The notes: generated by a model not told the origin, from the letters alone. A DNA stretch of 64,000 nt from DATAXI01 sp963756185 (GCA_963756185.1 CAVWMS010000001.1:868001-932000); one strand, 5' to 3'; numbered from the stretch's first letter, positions 25,966 to 36,180 are shown. Translations and numbers: made by a program.

Positions 25966-28343
25966 ATGACAAACCAACACACTTAACCCCGGACCTGCTC
26001 CACAGATGGACGCCTACTGGCGCGCCGCCAATTATCTGTCGGTCGGCCAGATTTATCTCTACGACAATCCGCTGCTGAAGCGACCGCTGACGCTCGCGGA
26101 CGTGAAGCACATGCTGCTGGGACACTGGGGCACGACTCCCGGGCAGAACTTCATTTACGCCCACTTGAACCGGGTCATCAAGAAATACGACCTCGACATG
26201 ATTTACGTCTCCGGCCCCGGGCACGGCGGCCCGGCTGTCGTGGGCAACACTTATCTGGAGGGCACTTACAGCGAGATCTATCCCAACATCAGCCAGGATG
26301 AGGCCGGACTTCGAAAGCTCTTTCTTCAGTTTTCGTTTCCCGGCGGAATTCCCAGCCACGCCTCGCCGGAGTGCCCGGGCTCGATCCACGAGGGCGGCGA
26401 GCTGGGCTATTCGCTTAGCCATTCGTTCGGGGCGGTGTTCGACAATCCCGATCTCATCGTTGCCTGCGTCGTCGGCGATGGCGAGGCGGAAACCGGACCG
26501 CTGGCCACGGCATGGCATTCCAACAAATTTCTGAATCCCGGCCACCGACGGCGCGGTGCTGCCGATCCTGCATCTCAACGGCTACAAGATCTCCAATCCG
26601 ACCGTCCTCGCCCGCATCACCCGCGAGGAATTGGAGCAGTTGCTCCGCGGCTACGGTTGGACGCCGTACTTCGTCGAAGGTCACGAGCCGGCGCTCATGC
26701 ATGAGGCCATGGCCGCGACGCTCGACACGGCGATGGAGCAGATCAAGAAAATCCAGCAGGAGCGCGCGCGTCCACGGCAATACTCACGCGTCCGCGCTGG
26801 CCGATGATCGTCCTCAATTCGCCCAAGGGCTGGACCGGGCCGAAGGTGGTCGATGGTCTGCAGATCGAAGGCACTTTCCGTGCGCACCAGGTGCCGCTCT
26901 CCGATCCGGCCACGCATCCCGAACACCTCAAGCTACTGGAAGACTGGCTGAGAAGCTACCGGCCGGAAGAACTCTTCGATGAGCAGGGCCGGCTGAAGCC
27001 GGAACTGGCCGAACTCGCGCCCAAGGGCGAACGGCGCATGGGCGCGAATCCCCACGCCAACGGCGGTATCCTGCTGCGCGACCTGCGGATGCCGGATTTC
27101 CGCGATTACGCGGACGAGGTGCCCTCGCCGGGCGCGTCGCGGCATCGGCGACACGCACGTGCTCGGGCCGTTTCCTGCGCGACGTGGCGAAGCTGAACCA
27201 GCGAGCAGCGGAATTTCCGGATCTTCGGTCCCGACGAAACGCTTTCCAACGGCCTGGAAGCCGTCTTTGAAGTGACCAAACGCCAGTGGGACGCCGCGAC
27301 CGTGCCGAACGACGAATTTCTCGCGCCCGCCGGCCGCGTGATGGAAATGCTGAGCGAACATCAATGCGAGGGCTGGCTCGAGGGCTATCTGCTCACCGGA
27401 CGGCATGGACTCTTCAATTGCTACGAGGCGTTCATCCACATCATCGATTCGATGTTCAACCAGCACGCCAAGTGGCTGAAGGTCACCTCGGGCCTGCCGT
27501 GGCGGCGGAAGATCGCCTCGCTGAATTACCTGCTGGCCTCGCACGTCTGGCGGCAGGACCACAACGGCTTCACCCATCAGGATCCCGGCTTCATCGATCA
27601 CGTCGTAAACAAGAAGGCCGAGATCGTGCGCGTTTACCTTCCGCCGGATGCCAATTGCCTGCTGTCGGTGATGGATCACTGCCTGCGCAGCCGCCATTAC
27701 GTCAATGTCGTCGTCGCCGGCAAACATCCGGCGCCGCAATGGCTGACGATGGATGCCGCCGTCAAGCATTGCACTGAGGGCATCGGCATCTGGCAGTGGG
27801 CCAGCAACGATCAGGGACGCTGCGCCCGACGTGGTCATGGCCTGCTGCGGCGACGTGCCCACGCTGGAGACGCTCGCCGCCGTCTCCATCATGCGCGAGC
27901 ATCTGCCCGACCTGAAAATCCGGGTGGTCAACGTCGTCGACCTCATGAAGCTGCAGCCGCAAACCGAGCATCCGCACGGGTTGAGCGACATGGATTTCGA
28001 CGAGCTGTTCACCAAAGACAAGCCGGTCATCTTCGCCTTCCACGCCTACCCGTGGCTGATCCACCGCCTGACTTACCGCCGCACCAACCACGACAACATC
28101 CACGTCCGCGGCTACAAGGAAGAAGGCACCATCACCACGCCCTTCGACATGACGGTGCTGAACGATCTGGACCGCTTCCATCTCGTGATGGACACCATCG
28201 ACCGCCTGCCGCAGACCGGCGACAAGGGCATCTATCTGAAGCAGCAGCTCAAGGACAAGCTGATCGAGCACAAGCAATACATCGATAAAAACGGCCAGGA
28301 CATGCCGGAAATCCGGAACTGGAAATGGGGTCATCCCGGATGA
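25966..28343 (+). pseudogene. xfp: Xylulose-5-P/fructose-6-P phosphoketolase, several frameshifts
   Basis: Thiamine-diphosphate enzyme splitting xylulose-5-P or fructose-6-P into acetyl phosphate and glyceraldehyde-3-P or erythrose-4-P. Span (~790 codons) and motifs fit: MDAYWRAANYLSVGQIYLYD, YVSGPGHGGPAVVGNTYLEG, FPGGIPSHASPECPGSIHEG, the TPP site VVGDGEAETGPLATAWHSNK, MIVLNSPKGWTGPKV, HGLFNCYEAFIHIIDSMFNQ, and the C-terminal VNVVDLMKLQP...WKWGHPG. Start ATG 25966 has GGAG 11 bases upstream. Frames change at two points before 26006 and near 26545, 26785, 27135-27270 and 27815. Every segment is well conserved. Confidence 0.9.
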
Positions 28344-28389
28344 TCCGGTCACATGCGTCCTGCGGGACCATGCGCACCGGACATTAGCC

Positions 28390-29669
28390 ATGGGCGCTGC
28401 AATCGTCATCCCTCCCCACGCAAAGCCTGCCGTACTGGCAATTTTTGCGCTTACTTATCTCGGCATCGCGCTGGGGCGCGTGCCAGGACTGAAATTCAAT
28501 CGCGTGGGCATCGCTTTGCTGGGGCCATCGCCATGATGGTCTTTGTCCGGCGTCACCACCAGCGACGTAGTCTCTCTATGTCAATTGGCCGACGATTCTC
28601 CTGCTGTTCGGTTTTTTGTCATCTCGGCCCAACTCCGCTTGTCCGGCTTTTTCGACAAAGTGGCCGGCAATATCCGGCGCGGCTCGGCAATCCCGCGCGA
28701 TTTCTGTTGACCTTGATGCTGGTCGACGGCGGGGCTTATCGGCGTTTCTGAACCACGACATCGTATGCTTCGTCTTCACGCCGATTGTCGGCACGGCCCT
28801 GCTCCGCCGGCGAATCAATCCGGTGCCGTTTCTCATCGCGCTGGCTGATCGCGAGCAACATCGGCGCGGCCGCCGACACTGATCGGCAATCCGCAGGACA
28901 TGATGATCGGCCCAGGTCGCACATCTCGGTTTCGGCAGAATATATGCTGTGGTGCGTCACGCCGGTCCTTTTTGCTCTGAGTAGCGCCTACGGAATCATC
29001 TGGATGATGTCCCGTCACAACCTCACGCTCGCGGCTGCAGAAGCAACCGGGCCGCGCCCGCTCTTAACCGTTCAACCGCGCACACACGATCAAAGGCCTG
29101 ATCATTCTCGCGTTGGTGATCGGTTGTTTTTCACCTCGCTGCCCAAGGAAATCATCGCGCTCGCCGCCGCCGGCATTCACCTGGCCAGCCCAAAGTTCCG
29201 CACGGAAGAATTGCTCGGCTGGTGGACTGGCCGATTCTCGTTTTCTTCATGGGACTGTTTGTTGTCACCGGCGCATTTCAATCCACCGGCTACGGCGAAC
29301 CAGGCCGTCCAATGGCTGGCGCACGGCGGCTTCAATCTCAACGTCCCGCGACAATCTGGCCCTGGCCACGGCGGCGTTATCGAACCTGATCAGCAACTCG
29401 GCGGCGGTATGTTGCTGCTCAAGGTCATTGACGTGACCCATCCGTCCGCGGCTTACGTCCTCGCACTGGCCAACAGCTTTGGCGGAAGCCTCATCATCAT
29501 CGGCAGTGTCTCCAACATCATCGTCGTCCAGCAAGCGCGCGAAATGGAAGTCAACATATCCTTCCGCGATTTCGCCCGCCTGGGTGTGCCGGTTACCCTC
29601 GCGGCCATGGCCGGCCTGCTCGCGTGGGTGACCCTGATGACGGTAACGCTCGCAATGCCAGATACATAG
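28390..29669 (+). pseudogene. ArsB/NhaD/SLC13-type ion permease, many frameshifts
   Basis: Translating through the breaks gives a ~425-aa multi-span membrane protein. It starts MGAAIVIPPHAKPAVLAIFA with LTYLGIALGRVPGLKFNRVG. Diagnostic pieces are FLNHDIVCFVFTPIVG, IASNIGAAA then LIGNPQDMMIG, FFTSLPKEIIALAAAGIHLA, LSNLISNSAAV, and LANSFGGSLIIIGSVSNIIV. The GNPQ(D/N)MMIG and SN(L)xSN elements are those of the ion-transporter superfamily (YbiR, ArsB, NhaD, SLC13). Substrate cannot be read: anion, arsenite or Na+/H+ are all possible. It is the most fragmented gene of the module; only 28785-29669 holds long stretches. Ends 18 bp before the convergent dnaE2 end. Confidence 0.75.
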
Positions 29670-29687
29670 GTCCGATTGGTTTCCCCC

Positions 29688-32600
29688 TCACCGAAAATCA
29701 TGCGACTCCGCCGTAAGCATATCTCCCGCTTGCAGCGGCTCGACGCGCACGGCGCGCACATGGATCACCCTCTCGACCTTTGCAGCGGGCCTTTGATGAT
29801 GAGAAACCGCTCCTGCGTCAGGATCAGCCGGTTTCGCTCGAAGAATCTGGGGCTCGAGGATGATGTTCATGATGCCCGTCTCATCCTCCAGGCTCAGGAA
29901 TACGAACCCCTTGGCCGTGCCCGGACGCTGCCGGCAAATGACCGCGCCAGCCACCGTGACCGAGTCCCCCATGCCGATGCGCCGGCAGATCGGCCGCGCG
30001 CAGCACGCCCGGCCAGTTGCGGACGCAGCAACTCCATGCCGTGGCCGGTCACGGAAAGGCCGCGTCCCCTCGTAATCGGCCTGCAATTCCTCGGCCGCAT
30101 TCATCGCGGGAAAATCCGGCGCGGGCGACGCCGATTCCTGGAAAAGGCCGCCGCGGTCAAAGCCATCGAGCACGTTCCAGAGCGCCTGCCGCCGGCCCGG
30201 CACGAGGCCCTCCAGCGCCCCGATCCCCGCCAGCGTGCGCAGCACCCGCGCATCGAGCGATACCCGCCGGCGCAAATCCTCGACCGACACAAACGCGCCG
30301 CGCTCCCGCTCCTCGAGCAGCGATTTCGCGCAACCCTCCGCATCCCCTCGACCACGCAAAACCCAAGCTGGATCGTCTCATCCGCCTCGATGCTGCAAAG
30401 CCACTGCGACCGCTCGACGCGCCACCGCGTGAAACCGCACGCCGCGCCTCTTCCCATCCATGATCAACGTCGCCGGCGAATAAAATCCCATCGGCTGATT
30501 GTTCAAAAGGCCGCGTAAAACTCCGCCGCGCGATGCACCTTCAGGTAGGCGCTCGCGTAAGCCAGATGCGCGAAGCTGATCGCGTGCGACTCCGGAAAAC
30601 CATACAGCGCAAACGAAGTGATCGCCTTGGTCACCTGCGCGATCATCTCCTCCGCGTGCCCCTTTCTTCTCCATCGCCTCGCGCAGCTTCACCTGCACGC
30701 GCGCCATCCTTTCCTCGGATCGATGAAACCCAGCGCGCGCCGCAATTCATCCGCCTGCGCCCCGGTGAAATCCGCCAGCACCATCGCGATCTTCAGCATT
30801 TGCTCCTGGAAAAGCGGCACCCCCAGCGTCCGCTCCAGCACGATCGACCACGTCGGCATGATAGTAAGTCACCTTCTCCTCGCCCGCGCGCCGCGCCAGG
30901 TACGGATGAGTCAGGTTTCCCTGGATGGGTCCGGGCCGGATAATGGCCACCTCGATCACCAAATCGTAAAAGTTCCGCGGTTTCATCCTCGGCAGCGTCG
31001 CCATTTGCGCCCGGCTCTCGATCTGAAAAACGCCGATGGTATCCGCCTTGCGGATCATCTCGAACGTCGGCTCGTCCATCTCCGGCAATTGCGCCAGGTC
31101 CACCGCCCGCCCGCGCCGCGCCGATAACTCAACCGCATCCTGGATCACCGCCATCATGCCGAGCCCCAAAAAATCCACCTTGATGATCCCAAGGCTCTCG
31201 CAGTCATCCTTGTCCCATTGCGCCACCACGCGCCCCGGCATGCTGGCCTTCTCGATCGGCACGATGGAATCAAGCCGCCCCTCGAAAATAATCATCCCGC
31301 CCGAGTGCTGCCCCAGGTGGCGCGGCAGCCCGTGAATCGACCGGAACAGCGACACGAGCGCGCGCCTGCGCGGATGCCCTGCGGGAATGCCCGCCATTCC
31401 ATCTGCCGCTCCAGCTCGATGGTATGCGGAAAATCCCCGTTCGCATACAGGTTCGAAAAACGCTCCATCACGTCGTTCGAAGCCCCAGCGCCTTGCCCAC
31501 CTCCCGCATCGCGCTCCGCCCGCGGTAAGTGATCACATTGGCCGTCATCGCCGCCCCGGTGCGTCCATAGCGCCGGTATATCTCCTGGATGACCTGCTCG
31601 CGCTTCTCCCCGCTAGGCAGGTCCAAATCGATATCCGGCCACGACCCCTTGCGGCTCTCACTTAGGAAACGCTCGAACAGCAGCTTGTATTTCAAAGGGT
31701 CGCAGTAAGTGATCCCCAGGCTGTAACATACCGCGCTGTTCGCCGCGCTCCCGCGTCCCTGCACCATGATGCCGTTCTCGTTGCAATACCGGACAATGTC
31801 CCAAACGATCAAAAAATAACCCTGGATACCCAGCCGGATGATCAACTCCAGCTCCCGCTCCAGTTGCGCGCGCACCTTCCCATCCAGCGCGGGAAAACGG
31901 TTCCGCGCCCCGGCATAAGTCTGCTCGCGCAGCATCGCCGCCATCGCCTCCGCATCGAGCCCACGGTAAGTGGGAAAGTCGTAACCCAGGTTCTCCAGCG
32001 AAAATCCGGCGCGCTCCGCGAGGATGCCGGTATTAGCGATAGCCTCGGGTAAATCGGCGAAAAGCTCGCTCATTGCCGCCCCATCCTTGAGATGGCGCTG
32101 GTTATTCGGGCTCAGCAGCGTGCCGGCCCGGTCGAGACGTCGTGTGATGGCGGATGCAACTAAAAACATCCAGCACCTGGCGCCCGGCGGCTCCGCGTGA
32201 CATACCCCATTGGTCGCCAGCAGCGGCAGCCCCGTCGCCGCCGCAAGCTCGACGAGCCGGCGATTAACCTGCCTCTCGCCCCGCAGAAGATGACGCTGGA
32301 TTTCAACGTAAACATTCCCGCGCCCGAAGATGCCGACCATCCGCCCCAGCAACTCCACCGGCCCCCGCCCATCCCCGCCCACAATGAGCCGCCGCAGCGG
32401 CCCCTCCTCATCGCCGGTCAGCGCGACGAGCCCCAACGCGTGCCCCGCCACTTCCTCCCAAGTCACCGACGAAGCCTCCTTCGACCCGCGCAATTTCCCA
32501 ATGGTAATCAGCCGGCAAAGATTCCGGTAACCCTCGCGCGAAATCACAATCACCGGCAAAACAGACCCGTCTTCAATGGTAAGTTCGCACCCAATGATCG

Positions 32601-32835
32601 GCTTGATGCCCGCTTCCCGCGCGCTCGCATGAAACCGTGGCGCCCCATAAACCCCATCGCGGTCATGCACCGCCATGGCCCCGATCCCCAGCCCCCCCGC
32701 CCTCTCCGCCAATTGCTCCGGATTCGAAGCTCCGCGCAAAAAGTTAAAAGCACTCCGCGCATGCAGCTCGCAGTAGGAGGAGGAAAAATCCGCAATCCGC
32801 AATCCGCAATCCGCAATCGGAGCTTTCTCAATCAT
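29688..32835 (-). pseudogene. dnaE2: Error-prone DNA polymerase DnaE2 (ImuC), several frameshifts
   Basis: Translesion C-family polymerase, third gene of the SOS mutasome. The span (about 1049 codons) equals a normal DnaE2. The first 455 codons (32835-31468) are intact: PHP domain opening YCELHARSAFNFLRGASNPE, then LIIRLGIQGYFLIVWDIVRY, GIMVQGRGSAANSAVCYSLG and the catalytic SWPDIDLDLPSGEKREQVIQ. Later pieces in other frames: MERFSNLYANGDFPHTIELE, IIKVDFLGLGMMAVIQDA (third catalytic Asp), IRPGPIQGNLTHPYLAR, OB fold FVFLSLEDETGIMNII, end LTAESHDFR. Breaks cluster at 31480-31395, 30880-30700, 30530-30350 and near 30020 and 29840. Start ATG overlaps the imuB stop (ATGATTGA). Confidence 0.88.
32787..32818. 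repeat. AATCCGC 7-bp tandem repeat inside the dnaE2 start
   Basis: Four and a half copies of AATCCGC. On the coding strand they form dnaE2 codons 6-17 (IADCGLRIADF). Family DnaE2 proteins begin close to the YxELH motif, so this is an insertion of intergenic-type repeat DNA into the 5' end of the gene, kept in frame. Confidence 0.8.
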
Positions 32836-34283
32836 ACATCCCCTCCACAAACCACTCATCCCCCTCCCGAAACACCCGGTACACCCGCCTGTCCGCCCCC
32901 TCCACCTCCCATTCGGCGCGCTCCCACGCCTGGCGGTCCCACCATTCCCCCGAGCTCATCCACGGCCCCGAGCATTCTCCCCAGCGGCGCGCTGAAATTC
33001 TCAATCGCCAGCGCCACCGGCCGCCGGTCCGCCGTGAATACATGCGCCCGGCGCGGCGGCCGGAAACGCCGCAGCGCCAGCCCGCGCGGCCCGTCCCGGC
33101 GCGGCGCGCCCGCGGCGTGAAAAGCCGGCGGCTCCAGGTGAAACGCATCGGGCCGAAAACTATTCTCCTTCACCGGCACGCCCGCGCGGTCCGCCCCCAC
33201 CAGCGCGGCCAGCCGCGCCAGCGTCTCGTGAAAACGATTCGGGTCCCGCAGCGACGTCTCGAAAAGCCCAAGCTGTTCCCGCGCCGCCCTGCACGGGCGC
33301 GCCTCCAGGTGCAGCGATTTGATCGGATGCGGGCTCTGAAAATTCTCCAGGTGCGTATACAGCATCCGGAAAAGCGTCTCCGCGTTGCGCGTCGGCGATG
33401 GTATCTCGAAGACGCGCGTATAATCATCCCCAGCGGAAAAACCGATGCGCATCTCCAGCGCCGCGGCCGCCAGGTACGCCGCATCCAGCCGCTGCGTGAT
33501 GCAATCCAAAAACCGCCGCAGCATGAAAAGCAGCGGCTCCAGCAGCTCGATTTCCTGTTCGAACTCCATCCCCTCCTCGAAACTCTGCGGCGCCGCCGCC
33601 AGCTCCAGCAGCCGCGTGCTTTTCCCCATCACGCAATTCCAGCACTCCAGCCCCTCCTCGCCGAAACGCGCCGCCATCCCCTCCGGCGGCAATTCGCAAA
33701 ACTCTCCCACGCTCCGTATCCCCAGCCGCCGCAGCGTATCCAGCAACCCCGCGCCCGCATCGAGGGCGGCCAGCGCGGAAATCGGCAGCCCGCGCAGTTG
33801 CCCCGGCTGCGTGACGTGGAGAATGGGCCGCGCGTTGCGCGCCGCCAGCAGCGCCAGCCCGGGCGTCGCGGCAATGCCGATTTTTGCAACCAACTCCTGG
33901 CCCCGCAGCCGCTCCAGCAATCCCTCCGCTCCCTGCCGGTACGCGCCCGGCGGCATCCCCTTGAAATCGAGCGTGCAAATCCCCTCGCCCGTCGCCTCGA
34001 TCCATGGCGAAAAACCAGCCGCGCATTGCAGCAGCGCCGCCGCGGCCATCCCCTCCCGTTCCGCCGCGCGGTAGCGCACCTCCAGCCCCGGGCAGCGCGC
34101 CACCGCCTGGCTCGTGGTCATTCCGGCGCGCACCCCGGCCCGCTGCGCCGCCCGCGTGAATTGCGCCACGCGCCCCGGCTTTTCATTCTCCTGCACGATT
34201 GCCGCCGCCGCACCCCGCAGCGCCGGCTCATACCGCAGCGCCGCCTGCAATTGAAACTTCGGGATGTATGCCGCCGCGAACAT
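32828..34283 (-). CDS. imuB: ImuB, catalytically inactive Y-family mutasome protein, frameshift near the 3' end
   Basis: About 485 codons. ImuB bridges ImuA, DnaE2 and the beta clamp in damage-induced mutagenesis. It opens MFAAAYIPKFQLQAALRYEP and lacks the catalytic DE pair of Y-family polymerases, as expected. GLPISALAALDAGAGLLDTL and LRRLGIRSVGEFCELPPEG are the palm-finger and helix-hairpin regions; PIKSLHLEARP is in the little-finger part. The start overlaps the imuA stop (TGATG at 34285-34281). A run of five G near 32950 should be four: then the text reads AVDELGEWWDRQAWERAEWE and ends at 32828 with VYRVFREGDEWFVEGMYD, just overlapping dnaE2. Confidence 0.87.
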
Positions 34284-34933
34284 CACCCCGCCTCCGATAC
34301 CAGCCCGTGCCGCCGCACGACGCGAAAATCCATCCCCCGCAAAATTTCCTCCGGCGCCCGCTCCAGGTCGCCCAGCCCCAGCCCGCTTCGCAATTCCACC
34401 CGGCAATGCGCGCTGCTCACCAGGAACCGCGGCGTCGCAATCAGGCACGCCACCGCGCTCTGCCCCGCGATCCTCTGGAGCCGGTACCACGTGGTATTCG
34501 CGATTCTCCTCAACTCCCCCGGCGCGCTCCCCCGCAGGTCCAGCAGCACGATGGGCAAATTCCCGTCGCGCAGCAGCAGGTCGGCCGCCTTGAAAAACTG
34601 CGCCGTATTGCGGCAGCGCACCCAGAGCATATTCGCAAGCACCCCGGCCTCATGCGGCTGCGGATCAAACCCATCCCCCCCATCCACCAGCGCCACCGGG
34701 CGCCGTTCCCGCGCGCAGGCGTGCAGGATCGCATTGAGCACCGTCAGGCAGCCCGCCCCGCCCGGCGGCGTGCTCATTTCCGTCAGCGTCCCCTTCCAGA
34801 GCCCGCCCCCCAGCGCCTCATCCAGCCCCGGCACTCCCGTGGAAAAAAAGAGCCCATAGCGCGGCGCCGCCCCCTGGAAACGCTCCGCCAAAAGCTGGCG
34901 CAATTGCTGAATGGTGGTGGCCTGCGGCTGCAT
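34283..34933 (-). CDS. imuA: ImuA, RecA-like mutasome protein
   Basis: 216 aa. RecA/SulA-like accessory protein of the ImuABC translesion mutasome; it binds RecA and ImuB. Seen here: FFSTGVPGLDEALGGGLWKG (RecA-like core strand and entry to the nucleotide loop), LTEMSTPPGGAGCLTVLNA in place of a canonical Walker A, the acidic strand VALVDGGDGFDPQ, and IVLLDLRG. The missing GxxGxGKT Lys agrees with a degenerate ATP site. First gene of imuA-imuB-dnaE2, with a LexA-type operator 28 bp before the ATG. Confidence 0.88.
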   Translation of the reverse strand: MQPQATTIQQLRQLLAERFQGAAPRYGLFFSTGVPGLDEALGGGLWKGTLTEMSTPPGGAGCLTVLNAILHACARERRPVALVDGGDGFDPQPHEAGVLANMLWVRCRNTAQFFKAADLLLRDGNLPIVLLDLRGSAPGELRRIANTTWYRLQRIAGQSAVACLIATPRFLVSSAHCRVELRSGLGLGDLERAPEEILRGMDFRVVRRHGLVSEAG

Positions 34934-34961
34934 ACCCCCTGACGTTAAGTCCGCCCCATCA

Positions 34962-34979
34962 AGTGTTCAAGAGAACACT
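34962..34979 (-). promoter_or_regulatory. LexA operator (SOS box) of imuA-imuB-dnaE2
   Basis: Perfect inverted repeat AGTGTTC-AAGA-GAACACT, containing TGTTC-N4-GAACA. This core equals the LexA-binding motif established for Verrucomicrobia, and differs from the CTGT-N8-ACAG (gamma-proteobacterial) and GAAC-N4-GTTC (Gram-positive) forms. It lies 28 bp upstream of the imuA ATG, where LexA would block the promoter. No lexA gene is in the window. Confidence 0.85.
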
Positions 34980-35025
34980 ATTGCGCCTTCGCTTAAATTT
35001 GTCGCGCCAGCGACCGCACGGGGTT

Positions 35026-35049
35026 CTCAGGGGACAATTGTCCCCTGAG
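35026..35049. repeat. 24-bp perfect palindrome
   Basis: Half-site CTCAGGGGACAA followed directly by its reverse complement, no loop. It is followed by GGGGC...GCCCC (35051-35070), a second hairpin. They lie between imuA and the STN-protein gene. This 346-bp gap holds the LexA box, these palindromes and no coding frame I trust. Candidate operator, or remnant of a miniature repeat element. Confidence 0.6.
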
Positions 35050-35279
35050 CGGGGCATGGGGCGGAGCCCCGTCGTCAAAAAAACAAAAGCACGGCGGCCC
35101 AAAAAATCACCCATCAAACCGGCCCGTAAAAGTAATCAGTCCGCGCCCCGCCGCCAAACAGCCGCCGTGCCGCATCGAAACAGCGAAGCGCCTTTCGATG
35201 CCCACATTCCTCCGCTCCCGCCCAAAGCCCGGCCCTCAAAATCTGGCCCCCCGAGCCGCCTCTGCCCTATCATCCGCGC

Positions 35280-36143
35280 ATGAAACCGCCGTTCCCCCAC
35301 CCCGGTTTGCTCCTTTCCCTTCTCGCATCGGCAATCCCATCCTTTGCCCAAGCCCAATCGCCCGGCCCAAACACTGCCGCGAAACCTACCCCCTTCGAGT
35401 CCGATTATCCAACGCTGGCTGTCGCCGCCAAACTCAACGACATTATCATCCCCAGGATTTACTTTCGCGACACCACCTTGCGCGACGCCATCGAACTCCT
35501 GAATCAAGAAAGCCGCGATCAGGACAAGCAATCCACAGATCCAAACCACAAGGGCGTCCATATCGTTCTCGAACCCGGGACTTCCCGCACAACCGTGACA
35601 CGGGCAACTTCCACCTCGCCTGCGGGCGGCGACCAAATTCGGATCACGCTGGAGCTTTCGAATATTCCGCTCCGTGAGGCGCTGCGTTATGTTGCGAAAC
35701 TCTGCACTTTAGACATCACGTATCGCGGCGACACAGTCTTGATCGGGCCGGAGAAACCGAACGTTACTAAGGAGTATCATATTCCACCGGAAATGATGAA
35801 GGCTGTGGCCTCCCGCGGTCCCGGAAGCGAAAGCCAAGGTATGAAGGACTACCTCGCCTCCCGAAGCGTGGACTTTCCTCCCGGCGCCGATCTCAGTTAC
35901 GATCCGTCAACTGGCATCCTTAAGATCTGTAATGCCGCCGACGAAATCGAACTGATCGATCGGATTTTCGATGGCTCTGCGCCCTGGCCATCGAGCGGAA
36001 GTCCAATTGAACGGTCTGTCGTGACAAGCGTGGTCGGGCAGTGGGTGACGCCGAGCGTAAGTCCGATTGAACGGTCTGTCGTGACCCATGACCCCGGCCT
36101 CTCCGGAACCGTCCCTCCCACCCCGAAATCCGCCCCAAAGTAG
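35280..36143 (+). CDS. Secreted STN (secretin/TonB short N-terminal)-domain protein
   Basis: 287 aa. Signal peptide (LLLSLLASAIPSFAQAQ), then an STN-like domain at about 60-160: IYFRDTTLRDAIELLNQESR, with ITLELSNIPLREALRYVAKL and LDITYRGDTVLIGPE. This beta-alpha-beta fold occurs at the N-termini of secretins and TonB receptors; here it stands alone, as in many Verrucomicrobia proteins of unknown function. A second partial module follows (DFPPGADLSYDPSTGILKIC). The C-terminal 50 residues contain two copies of SPIERSVVT encoded by a 60-bp-spaced DNA repeat. The ATG at 35280 is the only good start. Confidence 0.75.
   Translation: MKPPFPHPGLLLSLLASAIPSFAQAQSPGPNTAAKPTPFESDYPTLAVAAKLNDIIIPRIYFRDTTLRDAIELLNQESRDQDKQSTDPNHKGVHIVLEPGTSRTTVTRATSTSPAGGDQIRITLELSNIPLREALRYVAKLCTLDITYRGDTVLIGPEKPNVTKEYHIPPEMMKAVASRGPGSESQGMKDYLASRSVDFPPGADLSYDPSTGILKICNAADEIELIDRIFDGSAPWPSSGSPIERSVVTSVVGQWVTPSVSPIERSVVTHDPGLSGTVPPTPKSAPK
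36001..36085 (+). repeat. Two 25-bp direct copies within the STN gene
   Basis: GTCCAATTGAACGGTCTGTC plus GTGAC at 36001 recurs at 36061 with one mismatch (GTCCGATT). They encode SPIERSVVT twice in the tail of the STN protein. Length of the period is 60 bp, a multiple of three, so the tail grew by in-frame duplication or by gain of a mobile short repeat. Confidence 0.7.
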
Positions 36144-36148
36144 GGTTG

Positions 36149-36180
36149 GCGAAAACCATGCGACTCTGCCGTGAGCAGGT
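36149..36180. repeat. Copy of the dnaE2 3'-end sequence
   Basis: GCGAAAACCATGCGACTCTG plus CCGTGAGCAGGT closely matches the last codons of dnaE2 (29691-29722). On the - strand it would read GDLLTAESHGFR, against GDMLTAESHDFR in dnaE2, but there is no stop at the end. It sits just after the STN gene. Confidence 0.6.

Noticed and set aside
22168..29669. Programmed ribosomal frameshifting in glgP, ackA and xfp
   Set aside because: Too many sites, no common slippery sequence or downstream structure, and several consecutive shifts within single domains.
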